Positions 16,477 through 26,895 of a DNA stretch of 64,000 bases are shown here, one piece after another. The DNA comes from Streptococcus sp. Marseille-Q6470 (lineage in GTDB: Bacteria; Bacillota; Bacilli; Lactobacillales; Streptococcaceae): contig NZ_OX336385.1 of the NCBI RefSeq assembly GCF_946902905.1, positions 806,001-870,000 on the forward strand. Reading direction: 5' to 3'. Below the pieces are notes generated by a model that ran no database searches, was not told where the DNA came from, and saw only the letters and a list, made by a program, of their open reading frames with translations. How positions within the stretch are numbered: position 1 is the stretch's first letter; the number at the start of each line of letters is the position of its first letter. The translations under genes and the position numbers were made by a program.

Positions 16477-18813
16477 TTAGCCTTTAAAGGTAACGATAGT
16501 TGCTCCAGAACCACCTGCATTTTGTGGCGCATAGCCAAAGCTCTTGACTTGCTTGTTTCTTTGGAGATATTTGGTTACTCCTTCACGGATGACTCCTGTA
16601 CCAATACCATGTATGATGTCTACTTGAGCCATGTTATTGAGTAGGGCTTGGTCGATAAAGGCATCCAAGGCTTCCATAGCTTCCTCGTAACGTTTGCCAC
16701 GAAGGTCTAGTCGAGCCTGTGGTGCTTTACCAGCAGCACGCTTGACCACATTAACTTGTTTTTTCTTGACTGGTGCTTCTTGCTGATCCTGAACCAAGTC
16801 GAATTCCTTATCTTCAAGCGTCATCTTGATCAAGCCGACTTGAGCTTCCCAACGACCATCCTTGAGCTGATTGGTCAAGGTCCCTCGTTGACCATAGCTT
16901 AAAACGATGATATCATCTCCAATTTTTGGAGCTCGTTTTTTCTTAGCCTTTTGGAGGACTTTATTTTTAGAAAGATCTACTTTTTCAGGTGCTAACTTCT
17001 TGAGTTTGGCCTTGGCTTCGATAATTTCATGTGGTTTCAGTTGAGATTTACTATGAAGATTTTTAAGAATATCATCACTTTCTGCCAGAGCTAAGTCAAC
17101 AATCTCCGAAGCTTGCTCACGCGCCTTATTGAGTTCTGTTTCCTTCTCACGATTGAGCTCGTTGTAGAGTTTTTTAAGCGCACGGTTCATCTTGAGGTTT
17201 TCTTGCTCGACTTGGCGAATATTCTCAAGACGTTTACGGCTTTCAAGCGTCTGCTCTTCCAATTGTTCAATAATGCGATTGACATCATTGTCTTGATTAA
17301 TCTGCTTGCTGGCATCGCCTACAATGACATCTGACAAGCCGAGACGTTTAGCAATCTCAAAGGCGTTGCTTCGACCAGGTACGCCTTGCATAAAGCGATA
17401 GGTCGGGCGCAAGCTAGCTGTATCAAACTCCATGCTGGCATTTTGAACATAGGCCGTTTCAATCCCATAAGCCTTGAGTTCAGGATAATGAGTGGTTGCC
17501 ATAGTCTTGACCTGACGCAAGCGCAAGTCTTCTAGGATAGACATAGCAAGGGCTGCACCTTCTTGGGGATCTGTTCCTGCTCCAAGCTCATCTAGTAACA
17601 AGAGCGAGTTTTGATTGACCTTACCAAGAATATCAACGATATTAGTCATGTGACTAGAGAAGGTTGAAAGACTTTGTTCGATGGATTGTTCGTCTCCGAT
17701 ATCCGCAAAGACCTCCTCAAAAATTCCCACACGACTTCCCTTATCCGCCAAAATCGGCAAACCTGACTGGGCCATCAATTGCGTCAAACCTAAGGTTTTG
17801 AGCATAATGGTCTTACCACCCGTATTGGGACCAGTGATGACGATGGCTGTTAGATCTTTACCAAAGTGTACATCATTAGCAACAGCATTTTGCACCAAGG
17901 GATGACGAACATGGAGGAGTTGGATTTCCTGCTCTTCAGAGACTTGAGGCACCACGGCTCCTGTCTCTTGGATAAAACGGACCTTTGCTCGAATCAAGTC
18001 TAAATGTCCAATAATCCAGGCATCATTTGCAATTTCAGCTGCGTGTGGCCGTACACGCTCAGAAAGTTCTTGAAGGATACGCAACATCTCATAGCGTTCA
18101 TCTGCACGAAGACTAGCAATCTCCTCACTTAGCTTGACCACTTCACGCGGTTCGATATAGACTGTATTACCACTGGCAGAGATATCATGAACAACACCAG
18201 CAATCTTGTTTCGATAGGTATTTTTGACTGGCAGAACTTGGCGACCATTTCGACTAGCGATAATGCCTTCTGTCAACATCTGCGCCTTTTGTTTGAGAAG
18301 ATCCTGCAAAACATCACGGACTTGGCTCTCACTGTCGTGGATTTTACGGCGGATTCGTGCCAAATCTTCACTAGCAAAATTCTCTATGAATCCAGCTTCA
18401 TTAATAGCTTGGAGATTGCCCTGCAAATGTGGGAAATCATGAAGTTTCTCAAACCAATTGGCCAGGTGGTCCAAACTCACATTTTCAAGATTGTCATAGA
18501 AGTTTTTCAGTTCACGACTGGCAAAAATGACACGTTTGAGAAGGAGAAATTCCTCGATGTTGAGGTCTGCTCCCATCTCCAAACGCTTGCAGGTTGCAGC
18601 AATGTCTTTGGTGCTTGAGATACTGAAATGCGGATGCTCGACAAAAAGTTCTTGCATCTCCTTCATCTCAGTAAAAGCTTGCTGAATCTTGTCTCCTCTA
18701 TCACTTGGAACAAGTTCTTTTAACTGCTCTAATCCTTGTTCCGTCAAAAGATGGGGCTCAAATAAAGCTTTGACCTTATTAAATTCTAACGTTTCTAGTA
18801 TTTTTGTATTCAT
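16477..18813 (-). CDS. mutS2: MutS2 endonuclease/ribosome-rescue ATPase
   Basis: The 778-residue protein has the MutS core and clamp without mismatch-recognition domain I. It has Walker A GPNTGGKT (about residues 327-334), Walker [14 protein letters not shown], a long coiled coil (about 510-620), a KOW-like segment and a C-terminal Smr domain ([11 protein letters not shown]..., HGIGTG). MutS2 limits homologous recombination in some bacteria, and in Bacillus it splits collided ribosomes. Which role applies here is not decidable. It is downstream of cvpA (110 nt, with a hairpin between). Confidence 0.95.
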   Translation of the reverse strand: MNTKILETLEFNKVKALFEPHLLTEQGLEQLKELVPSDRGDKIQQAFTEMKEMQELFVEHPHFSISSTKDIAATCKRLEMGADLNIEEFLLLKRVIFASRELKNFYDNLENVSLDHLANWFEKLHDFPHLQGNLQAINEAGFIENFASEDLARIRRKIHDSESQVRDVLQDLLKQKAQMLTEGIIASRNGRQVLPVKNTYRNKIAGVVHDISASGNTVYIEPREVVKLSEEIASLRADERYEMLRILQELSERVRPHAAEIANDAWIIGHLDLIRAKVRFIQETGAVVPQVSEEQEIQLLHVRHPLVQNAVANDVHFGKDLTAIVITGPNTGGKTIMLKTLGLTQLMAQSGLPILADKGSRVGIFEEVFADIGDEQSIEQSLSTFSSHMTNIVDILGKVNQNSLLLLDELGAGTDPQEGAALAMSILEDLRLRQVKTMATTHYPELKAYGIETAYVQNASMEFDTASLRPTYRFMQGVPGRSNAFEIAKRLGLSDVIVGDASKQINQDNDVNRIIEQLEEQTLESRKRLENIRQVEQENLKMNRALKKLYNELNREKETELNKAREQASEIVDLALAESDDILKNLHSKSQLKPHEIIEAKAKLKKLAPEKVDLSKNKVLQKAKKKRAPKIGDDIIVLSYGQRGTLTNQLKDGRWEAQVGLIKMTLEDKEFDLVQDQQEAPVKKKQVNVVKRAAGKAPQARLDLRGKRYEEAMEALDAFIDQALLNNMAQVDIIHGIGTGVIREGVTKYLQRNKQVKSFGYAPQNAGGSGATIVTFKG

Positions 18814-18895
18814 CTTATTTCCTTAGTAAAAATATTATGGCTTTGCTTATTTTTAACTTTTTTAAATCTATCTTTTACTTTTCGAAATTGTAAAC

Positions 18896-18925
18896 AAAAG
18901 GCTAGGAATAGTTCCCGCCCTTTTT
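18896..18925 (-). terminator. hairpin between cvpA and mutS2
   Basis: The stem AAAGGGCGGGAA / TTCCTAGCCTTT (imperfect), with a short T-tract, overlaps the cvpA stop. It may act as a partial terminator, since no clear mutS2 promoter is visible in 18814-18895. Confidence 0.5.
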
Positions 18926-19472
18926 ATCCGATTATTTTTGTAACCCAAAGCTGTTTAATAAAATTAGTTGTGAATGGAATGCTTTGGATGATATGTCTAG
19001 CTACAAAGCTATTTTCAAGTGAATTTTGAACAATTTGTAATGGCACAGTCGCGAGAATCGTTAGCATCATTTGGAGGACAAACAAGGTCACACCGACTGA
19101 TAGCACACCCGCACCGATACGGTAGTATTTCTCATCAAGTATCTTACTTGGTACTAGGTTTAGAAAAAGACCAAGCAAGCGACCGATACAATAAAAGACT
19201 GTAAAGGCTAAGAGAAAACCAATTCCTGCATAAAAGACTTTATCCAGTTGGAAAAGCTGATTGGATGAGAAAAAGTAAGTTCCCTGTCCTTCCTGTGGGT
19301 TGGCATAAGGGATTAACAAGTTGAACTTTTGCCCTAAAGATAGGTAATAGTTGCTTGCAAAATAAGCTGAGACAATCGTAGCCACAAGATAATAAGCTTG
19401 TAAAAGAATTCCTCTGCGGTAGCCGATATAAAAGCTCCAAGCAAGGATTAATAAGAGTAGGATGGAAATCAT
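18924..19472 (-). CDS. cvpA: CvpA-family membrane protein
   Basis: The 182-residue protein has four hydrophobic segments (about 1-20, 23-45, 80-105, 115-140). The opening ISILLLLILAWSFYIGYRRG is the CvpA family signature. The family is named for colicin V production in E. coli; its role in streptococci is unknown. Its ATG overlaps the zapA stop (ATGA), and it shares that gene's promoter. Confidence 0.88.
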   Translation of the reverse strand: MISILLLLILAWSFYIGYRRGILLQAYYLVATIVSAYFASNYYLSLGQKFNLLIPYANPQEGQGTYFFSSNQLFQLDKVFYAGIGFLLAFTVFYCIGRLLGLFLNLVPSKILDEKYYRIGAGVLSVGVTLFVLQMMLTILATVPLQIVQNSLENSFVARHIIQSIPFTTNFIKQLWVTKIIG

Positions 19473-19771
19473 AAGGAATCCCCTATCTTACTCTGCTCTT
19501 GTTTAGCAGCGACCACTTTATAACGGAGCGATTCTAACTCTTGCTCCTTATCATCAAATTCAATCTCACGGCTAAGCTGGGTTGACAAGCAGTTGACTGC
19601 TAAGAGAATCGCCACTGTCTCATCATCAGCTCCAGGCATTTGTTCTTTGATTGCTTCATATTTTTCCGTTGCAACTTTAGCAATCTCCTCCATGAAAAGA
19701 TTATCATGCTCAGTTGTCAGCGTTAATGTTTTTTTCCCAAATGTAAACTTGAATCGATTTAAATTTGCCAT
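19469..19771 (-). CDS. zapA: cell division protein ZapA-like
   Basis: This 100-residue protein starts MANLNRFKFTFGKKTLTLTT, with a short N-terminal globular part and a C-terminal coiled coil (from about residue 60), the ZapA arrangement. ZapA bundles FtsZ filaments at the division ring. I chose the ATG at 19769-19771, 5 nt after GAGGTGA. A GTG three codons earlier overlaps that ribosome binding site. It is translationally coupled to cvpA and read divergently from rnhC. Confidence 0.85.
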   Translation of the reverse strand: MANLNRFKFTFGKKTLTLTTEHDNLFMEEIAKVATEKYEAIKEQMPGADDETVAILLAVNCLSTQLSREIEFDDKEQELESLRYKVVAAKQEQSKIGDSL

Positions 19772-19788
19772 AAAATTCACCTCACGAT

Positions 19789-19817
19789 ATTATACCAAAT
19801 TTCACTAAGTTTGTCAG
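19789..19817 (-). promoter_or_regulatory. promoter of the zapA-cvpA-mutS2 unit
   Basis: -35 CTGACA, 17 bp, then extended -10 TGGTATAAT. Confidence 0.8.
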
Positions 19818-19841
19818 TTTTAACCAATTCTACTGCTTTTA

Positions 19842-19850
19842 TGGTACAAT
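19842..19850 (+). promoter_or_regulatory. extended -10 promoter of rnhC, start codon at the expected +1
   Basis: TGGTACAAT ends only 7 nt before the rnhC ATG (19858), and there is no Shine-Dalgarno sequence. A leaderless transcript is therefore likely. Confidence 0.65.
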
Positions 19851-19857
19851 AGAGACT

Positions 19858-20733
19858 ATGGCAAGTATCACATTAACACCGAGTGAAAATGACATTCAAG
19901 CTTTTGTTCTAAAGCATGAACAAGCCCTCGCTCCAAGTAAAAATCCATATATTCGCTACTTTTTAAAGCTTCCTCAAGCCAGTGTTTCTGTCTATACATC
20001 TGGGAAAGTCCTTTTGCAGGGAGAAGCCGCTGAAAGCTATGCCAGCTTTTTTGGTTATCAAGTAACGCAAGTTACTAGCGGGCAAAATTTCCCCTTAATC
20101 GGAACAGATGAAGTCGGAAATGGTTCTTACTTCGGTGGTCTGGCTGTTGTGGCGTCATTTGTGACTCCTGACCAGCATGACTTTTTAAGAAAACTCGGAG
20201 TTGGGGATTCCAAAACACTGACTGACCAAAAGATTCGTCAGCTTGCTCCACTTCTGAAGGAAAAAATCCAACATCAAGCACTCCTACTTTCTCCGAGTAA
20301 GTATAACGAAGTCATTGGTGAGCGCTACAATGCCGTTTCCGTCAAAGTAGCTCTGCATAATCAGGCCATTTTTCTCCTGCTTCAAAAGGGAGTTGAGCCT
20401 GAAAAAATTGTCATTGATGCCTTTACGAGTGCTCAAAACTATGATAAGTACTTAAAAAATGAAGCCAATCATTTCTCAAATCCAGTTACACTTGAGGAAA
20501 AAGCTGAGGGCAAGTACCTAGCCGTCGCAGTTAGCTCTATCATTGCGCGTGATCTCTTCCTAGAAAATCTTGAAAATCTAGGCAAAGAGCTGGGCTATCA
20601 ACTTCCAAGTGGTGCTGGAACTGCTTCTGACAAGGTGGCTAGCCAAATCCTTCAAGCATATGGCATGAAGGGGCTCAACTTCTGCGCCAAACTGCATTTT
20701 AAAAACACTGAAAAAGCCAAAAAATTTCTATAG
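19858..20733 (+). CDS. rnhC: ribonuclease HIII
   Basis: The 291-residue protein has a TBP-like N-terminal substrate-binding domain (about 1-85) and a type 2 RNase H catalytic domain starting with [16 protein letters not shown], in which the Asp-Glu pair marks RNase HIII. The second metal-binding Asp is in [10 protein letters not shown]. It removes RNA from RNA/DNA hybrids. It has no ribosome binding site and probably a leaderless mRNA. lepB follows after 9 nt. Confidence 0.95.
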   Translation: MASITLTPSENDIQAFVLKHEQALAPSKNPYIRYFLKLPQASVSVYTSGKVLLQGEAAESYASFFGYQVTQVTSGQNFPLIGTDEVGNGSYFGGLAVVASFVTPDQHDFLRKLGVGDSKTLTDQKIRQLAPLLKEKIQHQALLLSPSKYNEVIGERYNAVSVKVALHNQAIFLLLQKGVEPEKIVIDAFTSAQNYDKYLKNEANHFSNPVTLEEKAEGKYLAVAVSSIIARDLFLENLENLGKELGYQLPSGAGTASDKVASQILQAYGMKGLNFCAKLHFKNTEKAKKFL

Positions 20734-20742
20734 AGGTATACC

Positions 20743-21357
20743 ATGAAATATTTAAAATCGTTTATAAGAGAGTGGGGAGTTTTCTTCCTGATTATTGCCT
20801 TAATAGGTCTCAGCCGTCTCTTTCTCTGGAGCAATGTCCGAGTAGAAGGACACTCTATGGACCCTACTCTAGCTGATGGAGAAATTCTCTTTGTTGTCAA
20901 ACACCTCCCTATTGATCGCTTTGATATTGTTGTCGCTCATGAGGATGAGGGGAATAAAGATATTGTGAAACGGGTCATCGGATTGCCAGGTGATACCATC
21001 CGTTACGAAAATGATAAGCTCTACGTCAACGATCAAGAAACTGATGAGCCTTATTTAGCAGATTACCTCAAACGCTTTAAAGAGGATAAACTCCAATCTA
21101 CCTATGCTGGAGATAGCTGGGATGGAAAAAAAGGTGAGTACTTCAGAAGCCTTGCTGAAAAAGCTGAGGCCTTTACCTTAGATGTTAATTTCAATACTAG
21201 TTTCACCTTCACTGTTCCAGAAGGACAATACCTCCTACTTGGTGATGACCGTCTAGTATCTAGCGATAGCCGACATGTTGGTACTTTTAAAGCAAAAGAT
21301 ATCATCGGAGAGGCTAAATTCCGCTTCTGGCCACTCAAACGTATTGGAACAGTTTAA
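20743..21357 (+). CDS. lepB: signal peptidase I
   Basis: The 204-residue membrane peptidase has one N-terminal transmembrane segment (about residues 11-30), the catalytic Ser38 in GHSMDPTL and catalytic Lys76 in DIVKRVIGLPGD. Box E GDDRLVSSDSRH is also present. It cuts signal peptides of exported proteins on the outer face of the membrane. AGGT precedes the ATG. It is in an operon with rnhC and ends at the hairpin at 21365. Confidence 0.96.
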   Translation: MKYLKSFIREWGVFFLIIALIGLSRLFLWSNVRVEGHSMDPTLADGEILFVVKHLPIDRFDIVVAHEDEGNKDIVKRVIGLPGDTIRYENDKLYVNDQETDEPYLADYLKRFKEDKLQSTYAGDSWDGKKGEYFRSLAEKAEAFTLDVNFNTSFTFTVPEGQYLLLGDDRLVSSDSRHVGTFKAKDIIGEAKFRFWPLKRIGTV

Positions 21358-21364
21358 GAACACT

Positions 21365-21397
21365 AAGAGGCCGAGAACTATAAATCTCAGCCTCTTC
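21365..21397 (+). terminator. terminator after lepB
   Basis: The stem AAGAGGCCGAG / CTCAGCCTCTT has a 9-nt loop and is followed by a weak T-rich tract. Confidence 0.65.
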
Positions 21398-21447
21398 TCA
21401 TTCTATTCTGAATGATTTGCTCTCATTCATGAATGTAAAGGAATTAT

Positions 21448-23814
21448 ATGGAAGTTTATTTTACAGGTACGATTGAACGTATTATTTTTGAAAATATCAG
21501 CAACTTTTACCGTATTCTCCTTTTAGATATCGATGATACCAATGCCGAAAACTTTGATGATTTCGAGATCATTGTTACAGGGACCATGGCTGATGTCATT
21601 GAGGGAGAGGAATACACTTTTTGGGGGCAGATTGTCCAACACTCCAAATACGGGGAACAACTCCAAATCACTCGCTACGAACGAGCAAAGCCAACTAGTA
21701 AAGGATTGGTCAAGTATTTTTCAAGTAGCCACTTCAAAGGGATTGGTCTTAAAACTGCCCAAAAAATTGTGGAACTCTATGGAGACAATACCATCGATGA
21801 AATTCTGGAGCATCCTGAGAAGCTCGAAACCATCTCAGGACTATCTTCCAAAAGTCGTGAGGCCTTCGTTTCTACCCTCCGCCTCAACTACGGTACAGAA
21901 ATGATCTTGGCCAAACTTGCTAACTACGGGATTCCAAATAAATTAGCTATTCAAATCCAGGATACTTATAAAGAGGAAACCATCGATATTGTTGAAAATT
22001 ATCCTTATCAGTTAGTAGAGGATATCAAAGGCTTGGGCTTTACCATCGCTGACCAATTAGCAGAAGAACTTGGCATTGAAAGTCAGGCCCCCGAACGTTT
22101 CCGAGCAGGACTCATTCATAGCCTTTTAAACGCTTGTATGGAAAGTGGGGACACTTATATTGAAGCTAGAGACTTATTAGAAAAGACTCTAGATCTATTG
22201 GAATCCTCACGTCCTGTAGAACTGGAACCAAGTCAACTTTCTCAAGAACTGTCCAACCTCATCGAAGAAGAAAAAGTCCAACAGATTGACACTAAAATCT
22301 TTGATAACAGTCTCTTTTTTGCAGAAGAAGGGATTCATAATCACCTCATTCGTATCCTTGAAAAAAAAGAAAGCGAACAACACGAAACAAAAATCATTCA
22401 GGAGCATATCGCAACGGTTGAGGAAGAATTAGGCATTCAATACGATACCATTCAAAAACAGGCCATCTGCGATGCTATCCAAAACAAGGTCTTTATCCTG
22501 ACAGGTGGACCTGGTACGGGTAAAACCACTGTTATCAATGGTATTATTGCTGTCTATGCTCTATTAGAGGGACTGGACCTTAAAAAGAAAAGTATTCTAC
22601 CGATTCTCCTAGCTGCTCCCACTGGTCGTGCAGCGCGTCGTATGAATGAACTGACAGGCTTGCCTAGTGCAACCATTCACCGCCACTTGGGGATGACTGG
22701 AGACGACGACACTAGCCATTTGGAAGATTATCTAGATGCTGACTTTATCATCGTAGATGAGTTTTCCATGGTAGATACCTGGTTAGCCAATCAACTCTTC
22801 TCAAACATCTCCTCTAATAGTAAAATTCTCATCGTTGGAGATAGTGACCAGTTGCCATCGGTTAGCCCTGGTCAAGTTCTGGCTGACTTACTCCAGATTC
22901 CAAGTATCCCGCAGACGAGATTGGAACGAATATATCGTCAGAGCGAAGAATCAACCATTGTCACCCTTGCTAGTCAGATTCGTCAGGGAATTTTGCCTGC
23001 AGATTTCACCAAGAAAAAAGCAGACCGTTCCTACTTTGAAATCGCCAGTAATCATATCCCAGCTACCATTGAAAAAATCCTAGACGCAGCCATTAGAAGT
23101 GGTATCCCTGCTCGAGACATCCAAGTTCTTGCTCCTATGTATCGTGGTGCAGCAGGAATCGATGCCATCAATCAACTCATGCAAGAACTACTTAATCCTC
23201 TTCAAAAGGGACAAATTAGTTTTGAAGCAAGCCAATTTCAGTATCGTACGGGAGATAAGGTCATTCATCTGGTCAACGATGCAGAAGTCAATGTTTTTAA
23301 CGGAGACCTAGGCTACATTACGGACCTCATCCCTGCTAAATACACCGAGTCCAAACAGGATGAAATGATGATTGATTTTGATGGAAACGAGGTTTCCTAT
23401 CCTCGAAATGAATGGTACAAGATCCGTCTTGCCTATGCCATGAGTATCCATAAGTCACAAGGGAGCGAGTTTCCAGTTGTGATTCTTCCAATTACTAGTG
23501 CTAGCAAGCGCATGCTGGAGCGTAATCTCATCTACACTGCTATTACTCGGGCCAAAAGCAAACTCATCCTACTCGGTGAACTTCAAGCCTTTGACTATGC
23601 GACCAAACATATCGGAACAGCTCGTAAAACCTATCTGATTGAACGTTTCAGTGACTTAACTGAAAGTTCTGAGGAACGAAACGAGCCTGTTCTCGAAATC
23701 ACAGAACCGACGGCCCCTCATCAATCTTACATCCTAACCGAAGAAAACTGGTCTAATATTCCAGCTATGATTGGGATTAGCCACGATGACCTTGATGAGT
23801 TTTTCGGAAAATAA
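21448..23814 (+). CDS. recD2: ATP-dependent RecD2-like DNA helicase
   Basis: The 788-residue SF1B helicase has an N-terminal OB-like segment, helix-hairpin-helix repeats (FKGIGLKTAQKI; IKGLGFTIADQL), Walker A GGPGTGKTT (about residues 353-361), Walker B FIIVDEFSMVD and SIHKSQGSEFP near the C-terminus. It is the RecBCD-independent RecD2 type (5'-3' helicase) with an extra N-terminal region. It takes part in DNA repair. AAAGGA precedes the ATG, and a cluster of GAATGA/TCATTC repeats lies just upstream (21409-21435). No clear promoter is seen, so partial read-through from lepB is possible. Confidence 0.95.
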   Translation: MEVYFTGTIERIIFENISNFYRILLLDIDDTNAENFDDFEIIVTGTMADVIEGEEYTFWGQIVQHSKYGEQLQITRYERAKPTSKGLVKYFSSSHFKGIGLKTAQKIVELYGDNTIDEILEHPEKLETISGLSSKSREAFVSTLRLNYGTEMILAKLANYGIPNKLAIQIQDTYKEETIDIVENYPYQLVEDIKGLGFTIADQLAEELGIESQAPERFRAGLIHSLLNACMESGDTYIEARDLLEKTLDLLESSRPVELEPSQLSQELSNLIEEEKVQQIDTKIFDNSLFFAEEGIHNHLIRILEKKESEQHETKIIQEHIATVEEELGIQYDTIQKQAICDAIQNKVFILTGGPGTGKTTVINGIIAVYALLEGLDLKKKSILPILLAAPTGRAARRMNELTGLPSATIHRHLGMTGDDDTSHLEDYLDADFIIVDEFSMVDTWLANQLFSNISSNSKILIVGDSDQLPSVSPGQVLADLLQIPSIPQTRLERIYRQSEESTIVTLASQIRQGILPADFTKKKADRSYFEIASNHIPATIEKILDAAIRSGIPARDIQVLAPMYRGAAGIDAINQLMQELLNPLQKGQISFEASQFQYRTGDKVIHLVNDAEVNVFNGDLGYITDLIPAKYTESKQDEMMIDFDGNEVSYPRNEWYKIRLAYAMSIHKSQGSEFPVVILPITSASKRMLERNLIYTAITRAKSKLILLGELQAFDYATKHIGTARKTYLIERFSDLTESSEERNEPVLEITEPTAPHQSYILTEENWSNIPAMIGISHDDLDEFFGK

Positions 23815-23818
23815 AGCA

Positions 23819-23847
23819 CAAAAAAACCACCGATCCGGTGGTTTTTT
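23819..23847. terminator. bidirectional terminator between recD2 and tig
   Basis: The stem AAAACCACCG-ATC-CGGTGGTTTT is flanked by A- and T-runs on both sides. Confidence 0.9.
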
Positions 23848-23858
23848 ATCTTTTCAGA

Positions 23859-25142
23859 TTATTTTACTGTTGCAGTGCTTGTGATCAATTCAACAGCTTT
23901 CTTGATTGTGATATCGTGTTTCAACATGTCTGCTGAAAGCAAGCTTTGTACTTGGGCAACTTCCATGTTGTAATCTGCAGCCAATTGCTCGATTTCTTTT
24001 TGGATTTCTTCTTCAGTAGCGTCAAATCCTTCAGCTTTCGCAACTGCTTCGATAACAAGGTTTGTCTTCGTGCGTGACTCAGCTTCTGCTTCGTATTGTT
24101 TGTGAAGGTCTTCTTGAGTAGTTCCAGTGATTTGGAAATACATGTCTGGGTTGATACCTTGACGTTGCAAGTTTCCTAGGAATTCGTTTACTGAACGGTG
24201 AACTTCTTCGTGGATCATTTCTTCTGGAAGTTCTACGATTTCAGCGTTTTCTACAGCTTTATCAATTGCTGCACCTTCAACGGCATCTTTGTATGCTTCT
24301 TCTTTAGCAGCAGCCAATTCCTTGCGGTATTTTTCTTTCAATTCAGCAAGTGTTTCAACTTCTTCATCGATATCTTTTGCAAGTTCATCGTCAAGAGCTG
24401 GAACTTCTTTAGCTTTAACTTCGTGGATAGTTGTTACGAATTTAGCTTCTTTACCAGCAAGGTCTTCTGCTTGGTAGTCTTCTGGGAATGTTACGATAAC
24501 GTCAACAGTTTCACCAGCTGAATGTCCAACTAATTGGTCTTCGAAACCAGGGATGAATTGACCTGAACCAAGTCCAAGTGAGAAGTTTTCACCTTTTCCG
24601 CCGTCAAATTCAACACCGTCGATAGAACCAACAAAGTCGATAACAACAGTGTCGCCGTTTTCAGCAGCACCTTCTTTGATCACCAATTCAGCCAAGTTGT
24701 TGCGTTCACGTTCGATACGCTCTTCAACATCAGCGTCAGTTACTTCTTTATCTACATCAACTGATACTTCAAGGTTTTTGTATTCACCCAATTTTACTTC
24801 AGGTTTTGTAACAACTTCAGCAGTGATAACCCAATCTTGACCTTTTTCCATAGAAGTTACGTCAATTTTTGGTTGAGCAACTACTTCAAGACCAGCTTCT
24901 TTAACAGCTGCTTCATAAGCATCTGGCAAAAGAGCGTTCATTGCATCTTGGTAAAGTGCTTCTTCACCAAATTTTTGGTCGAAGATAGGACGTGGAAGGT
25001 GACCTTTACGGAAACCTGGAACGTTAAGAGTTTTCTTTACTGAGTTAAATACACGGTCCAATTCTGGTTTGATTTGGTCTTGAGAGATAGTAAAAGTCAA
25101 GACACCACGGTTTGTTTCTTTGTTTTCAAATGATACAGACAT
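23859..25142 (-). CDS. tig: trigger factor (ribosome-associated chaperone, PPIase)
   Basis: The 427-residue protein has the ribosome-binding signature [12 protein letters not shown] in the N-terminal domain, an FKBP-type domain (about 150-245, [20 protein letters not shown]) and a helical C-terminal chaperone region. It binds nascent chains at the exit tunnel. It is monocistronic, with a good promoter at 25178 and GGAGAAATGACAG before the ATG. In S. pneumoniae I recall many genes between liaR and tig; here they are neighbours. Confidence 0.97.
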   Translation of the reverse strand: MSVSFENKETNRGVLTFTISQDQIKPELDRVFNSVKKTLNVPGFRKGHLPRPIFDQKFGEEALYQDAMNALLPDAYEAAVKEAGLEVVAQPKIDVTSMEKGQDWVITAEVVTKPEVKLGEYKNLEVSVDVDKEVTDADVEERIERERNNLAELVIKEGAAENGDTVVIDFVGSIDGVEFDGGKGENFSLGLGSGQFIPGFEDQLVGHSAGETVDVIVTFPEDYQAEDLAGKEAKFVTTIHEVKAKEVPALDDELAKDIDEEVETLAELKEKYRKELAAAKEEAYKDAVEGAAIDKAVENAEIVELPEEMIHEEVHRSVNEFLGNLQRQGINPDMYFQITGTTQEDLHKQYEAEAESRTKTNLVIEAVAKAEGFDATEEEIQKEIEQLAADYNMEVAQVQSLLSADMLKHDITIKKAVELITSTATVK

Positions 25143-25177
25143 TCTGTCATTTCTCCTTAAAATTTTTAATACAGTCC

Positions 25178-25207
25178 ATTATACCATATAGTAGCGAACT
25201 TTTTCAA
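25178..25207 (-). promoter_or_regulatory. promoter of tig
   Basis: -35 TTGAAA, 18 bp, then extended -10 TGGTATAAT. Confidence 0.75.
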
Positions 25208-25254
25208 GTAATGGATGCGCTTTTCGTCCATGCTTCAGTTACATCCTATATCCC

Positions 25255-25887
25255 TTAAAATTCATCAGAAGCCACCAAATGATGTTGAAAAGCATAAACT
25301 GCTGCCTGGGTACGATCACTGACCTCAAGTTTGGCTAGGATATTGGAGACATGGGTCTTGACTGTCTTTAGGGAGATAAAGAGCTCATCTGCAATGCGCT
25401 GATTTTCATAACCCTTGGCAATCAGTTGAAGGACATCGCGTTCTCGCGCAGTTAATTCTTCGTGAAGTTCCATATGATTGCGGTGGTATTCGACCTTCTT
25501 GCTCACCTCTTGTTCAATAGCTATTTCTCCAGCTGCCACCTTTTGAACAGCATGAAACAATTCATCGGCACTTGATGTCTTGAGCATATAGCCTTTAGCC
25601 CCAGCATTTAAGACTGGCATGATTTTTTCATTGTCTAGGTAAGAGGTCACTATCAAGATTTTAGCCTCTGGCCATTCTTTGAGAATAGCTAGGGTTGCGT
25701 CAATCCCGTTGACTTCTGGCATCACAATATCCATCACAATCACATCGGGGCGAAGATCTAAAGCCATTGCAATTCCTTCGGCTCCATTAGTTGCCTCTCC
25801 AACAACTTCTACACCATCTTGTAATTCAAAATAACTTTTTAAACCAAGACGCACCATTTGGTGGTCATCTACTAATAATAGTTTCAT
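25255..25887 (-). CDS. liaR: response regulator LiaR (NarL/LuxR type)
   Basis: The 210-residue protein has a receiver domain with phosphoacceptor Asp53 (VMDIVMPEVNG), Lys in YMLKTSS, and a LuxR-type HTH (LTARERDVLQLIAKGYENQR; SLKTVKTHVSNIL). It is the output of the LiaFSR/VraSR cell-envelope stress system, which in streptococci answers lipid II-targeting antibiotics and murein hydrolase attack. It follows liaS by 18 nt. The identification rests on the complete liaF-liaS-liaR order. Confidence 0.93.
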   Translation of the reverse strand: MKLLLVDDHQMVRLGLKSYFELQDGVEVVGEATNGAEGIAMALDLRPDVIVMDIVMPEVNGIDATLAILKEWPEAKILIVTSYLDNEKIMPVLNAGAKGYMLKTSSADELFHAVQKVAAGEIAIEQEVSKKVEYHRNHMELHEELTARERDVLQLIAKGYENQRIADELFISLKTVKTHVSNILAKLEVSDRTQAAVYAFQHHLVASDEF

Positions 25888-25905
25888 TTTATTTCCTTTT
25901 GTTCA

Positions 25906-26895
25906 TCAATCCAGCAAGGGTATACGAATATCCACTGCCAACCCCTGCTTGGGCGCTGTTAATAGTTGGATGGTCCCCGCCATATCTTCCACTCGTTCTT
26001 TGATATTCCTTAGTCCATAGCTAAGTTCATCAACATCACCTAGCTGAAAGCCACGACCATTGTCTACTACCTTTAACTGCAACTCTGTTTCCGTTTGATA
26101 AAGATAAACATCCAGACAAGAAGCCTGGGCATGACGAAGCGTATTACTGAACAATTCTTGGACGATACGAAAGACATGCTCCTCAATCTTTTTAGGTAGT
26201 TGGTCTACCTGATGTTTAAAGCTGACTTTGAGTTCACTTTTTTCTTCCAATTCTTTGAGAAGCAACTGAATCCCCTCAACCAGACTCTTTTGTTCCAGTT
26301 CGATTGGTCGTAAATGTAAAAGTAGAATACGTAAATCTCTTTGGGCTGTCTCCAAAATAGCTGTCACACTCTGGAGTTGTGTCTGCATCTTCTCTTTGTC
26401 TAATCTGGAAGCTTGTTGACTGAGTCCTGATAACATCATATGGGCCGCAAAAATTTCCTGACTAACTGTGTCGTGCAAGTCACGCGCAATTCGCTTGCGC
26501 TCCTTTTCAATAACCTGCTCTTCCTTGACCAAGACTTGATTATCTGCTTTTTGAATAGCTTCTGTCAACAAAGCAAACTTGCCTGATAAATTTTTAAAAC
26601 TTGCGTCTAAGTCGGCATCCCCAAGACTTTTAATATCTTTACCAGTCAGCAGATTTTTAAGATTTGCTTGGATTCTTCTTCTTGAAATTTCGTCAACCAT
26701 TGTCCAAAATAGGACTAATAAAAAGGCTAGAGCAAGACTAAACATCAAAGCTAGAAATAGGACTTTTTCTGTCTTCTCTATATCTTGGAAAAGAGAAGTC
26801 CACTCCAAATCTAAGACCTTAAAAATACTTCGAAATAGAAAAGCGACAAAGAGAACAGAGGTGAGTCCAATTAAAATATAGGGTTGTTTTTTCAT
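25906..26895 (-). CDS. liaS: sensor histidine kinase LiaS
   Basis: The 329-residue kinase has two N-terminal transmembrane segments (about 7-27 and 46-66), a HAMP-like linker and a HisKA_3 domain with phosphoacceptor His141 (ARDLHDTVSQE). The ATPase domain includes VDNGRGFQ and GLRNIKERV. The extracytoplasmic loop is short, as in intramembrane-sensing kinases. The ATG overlaps the liaF stop (ATGA). Confidence 0.92.
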   Translation of the reverse strand: MKKQPYILIGLTSVLFVAFLFRSIFKVLDLEWTSLFQDIEKTEKVLFLALMFSLALAFLLVLFWTMVDEISRRRIQANLKNLLTGKDIKSLGDADLDASFKNLSGKFALLTEAIQKADNQVLVKEEQVIEKERKRIARDLHDTVSQEIFAAHMMLSGLSQQASRLDKEKMQTQLQSVTAILETAQRDLRILLLHLRPIELEQKSLVEGIQLLLKELEEKSELKVSFKHQVDQLPKKIEEHVFRIVQELFSNTLRHAQASCLDVYLYQTETELQLKVVDNGRGFQLGDVDELSYGLRNIKERVEDMAGTIQLLTAPKQGLAVDIRIPLLD

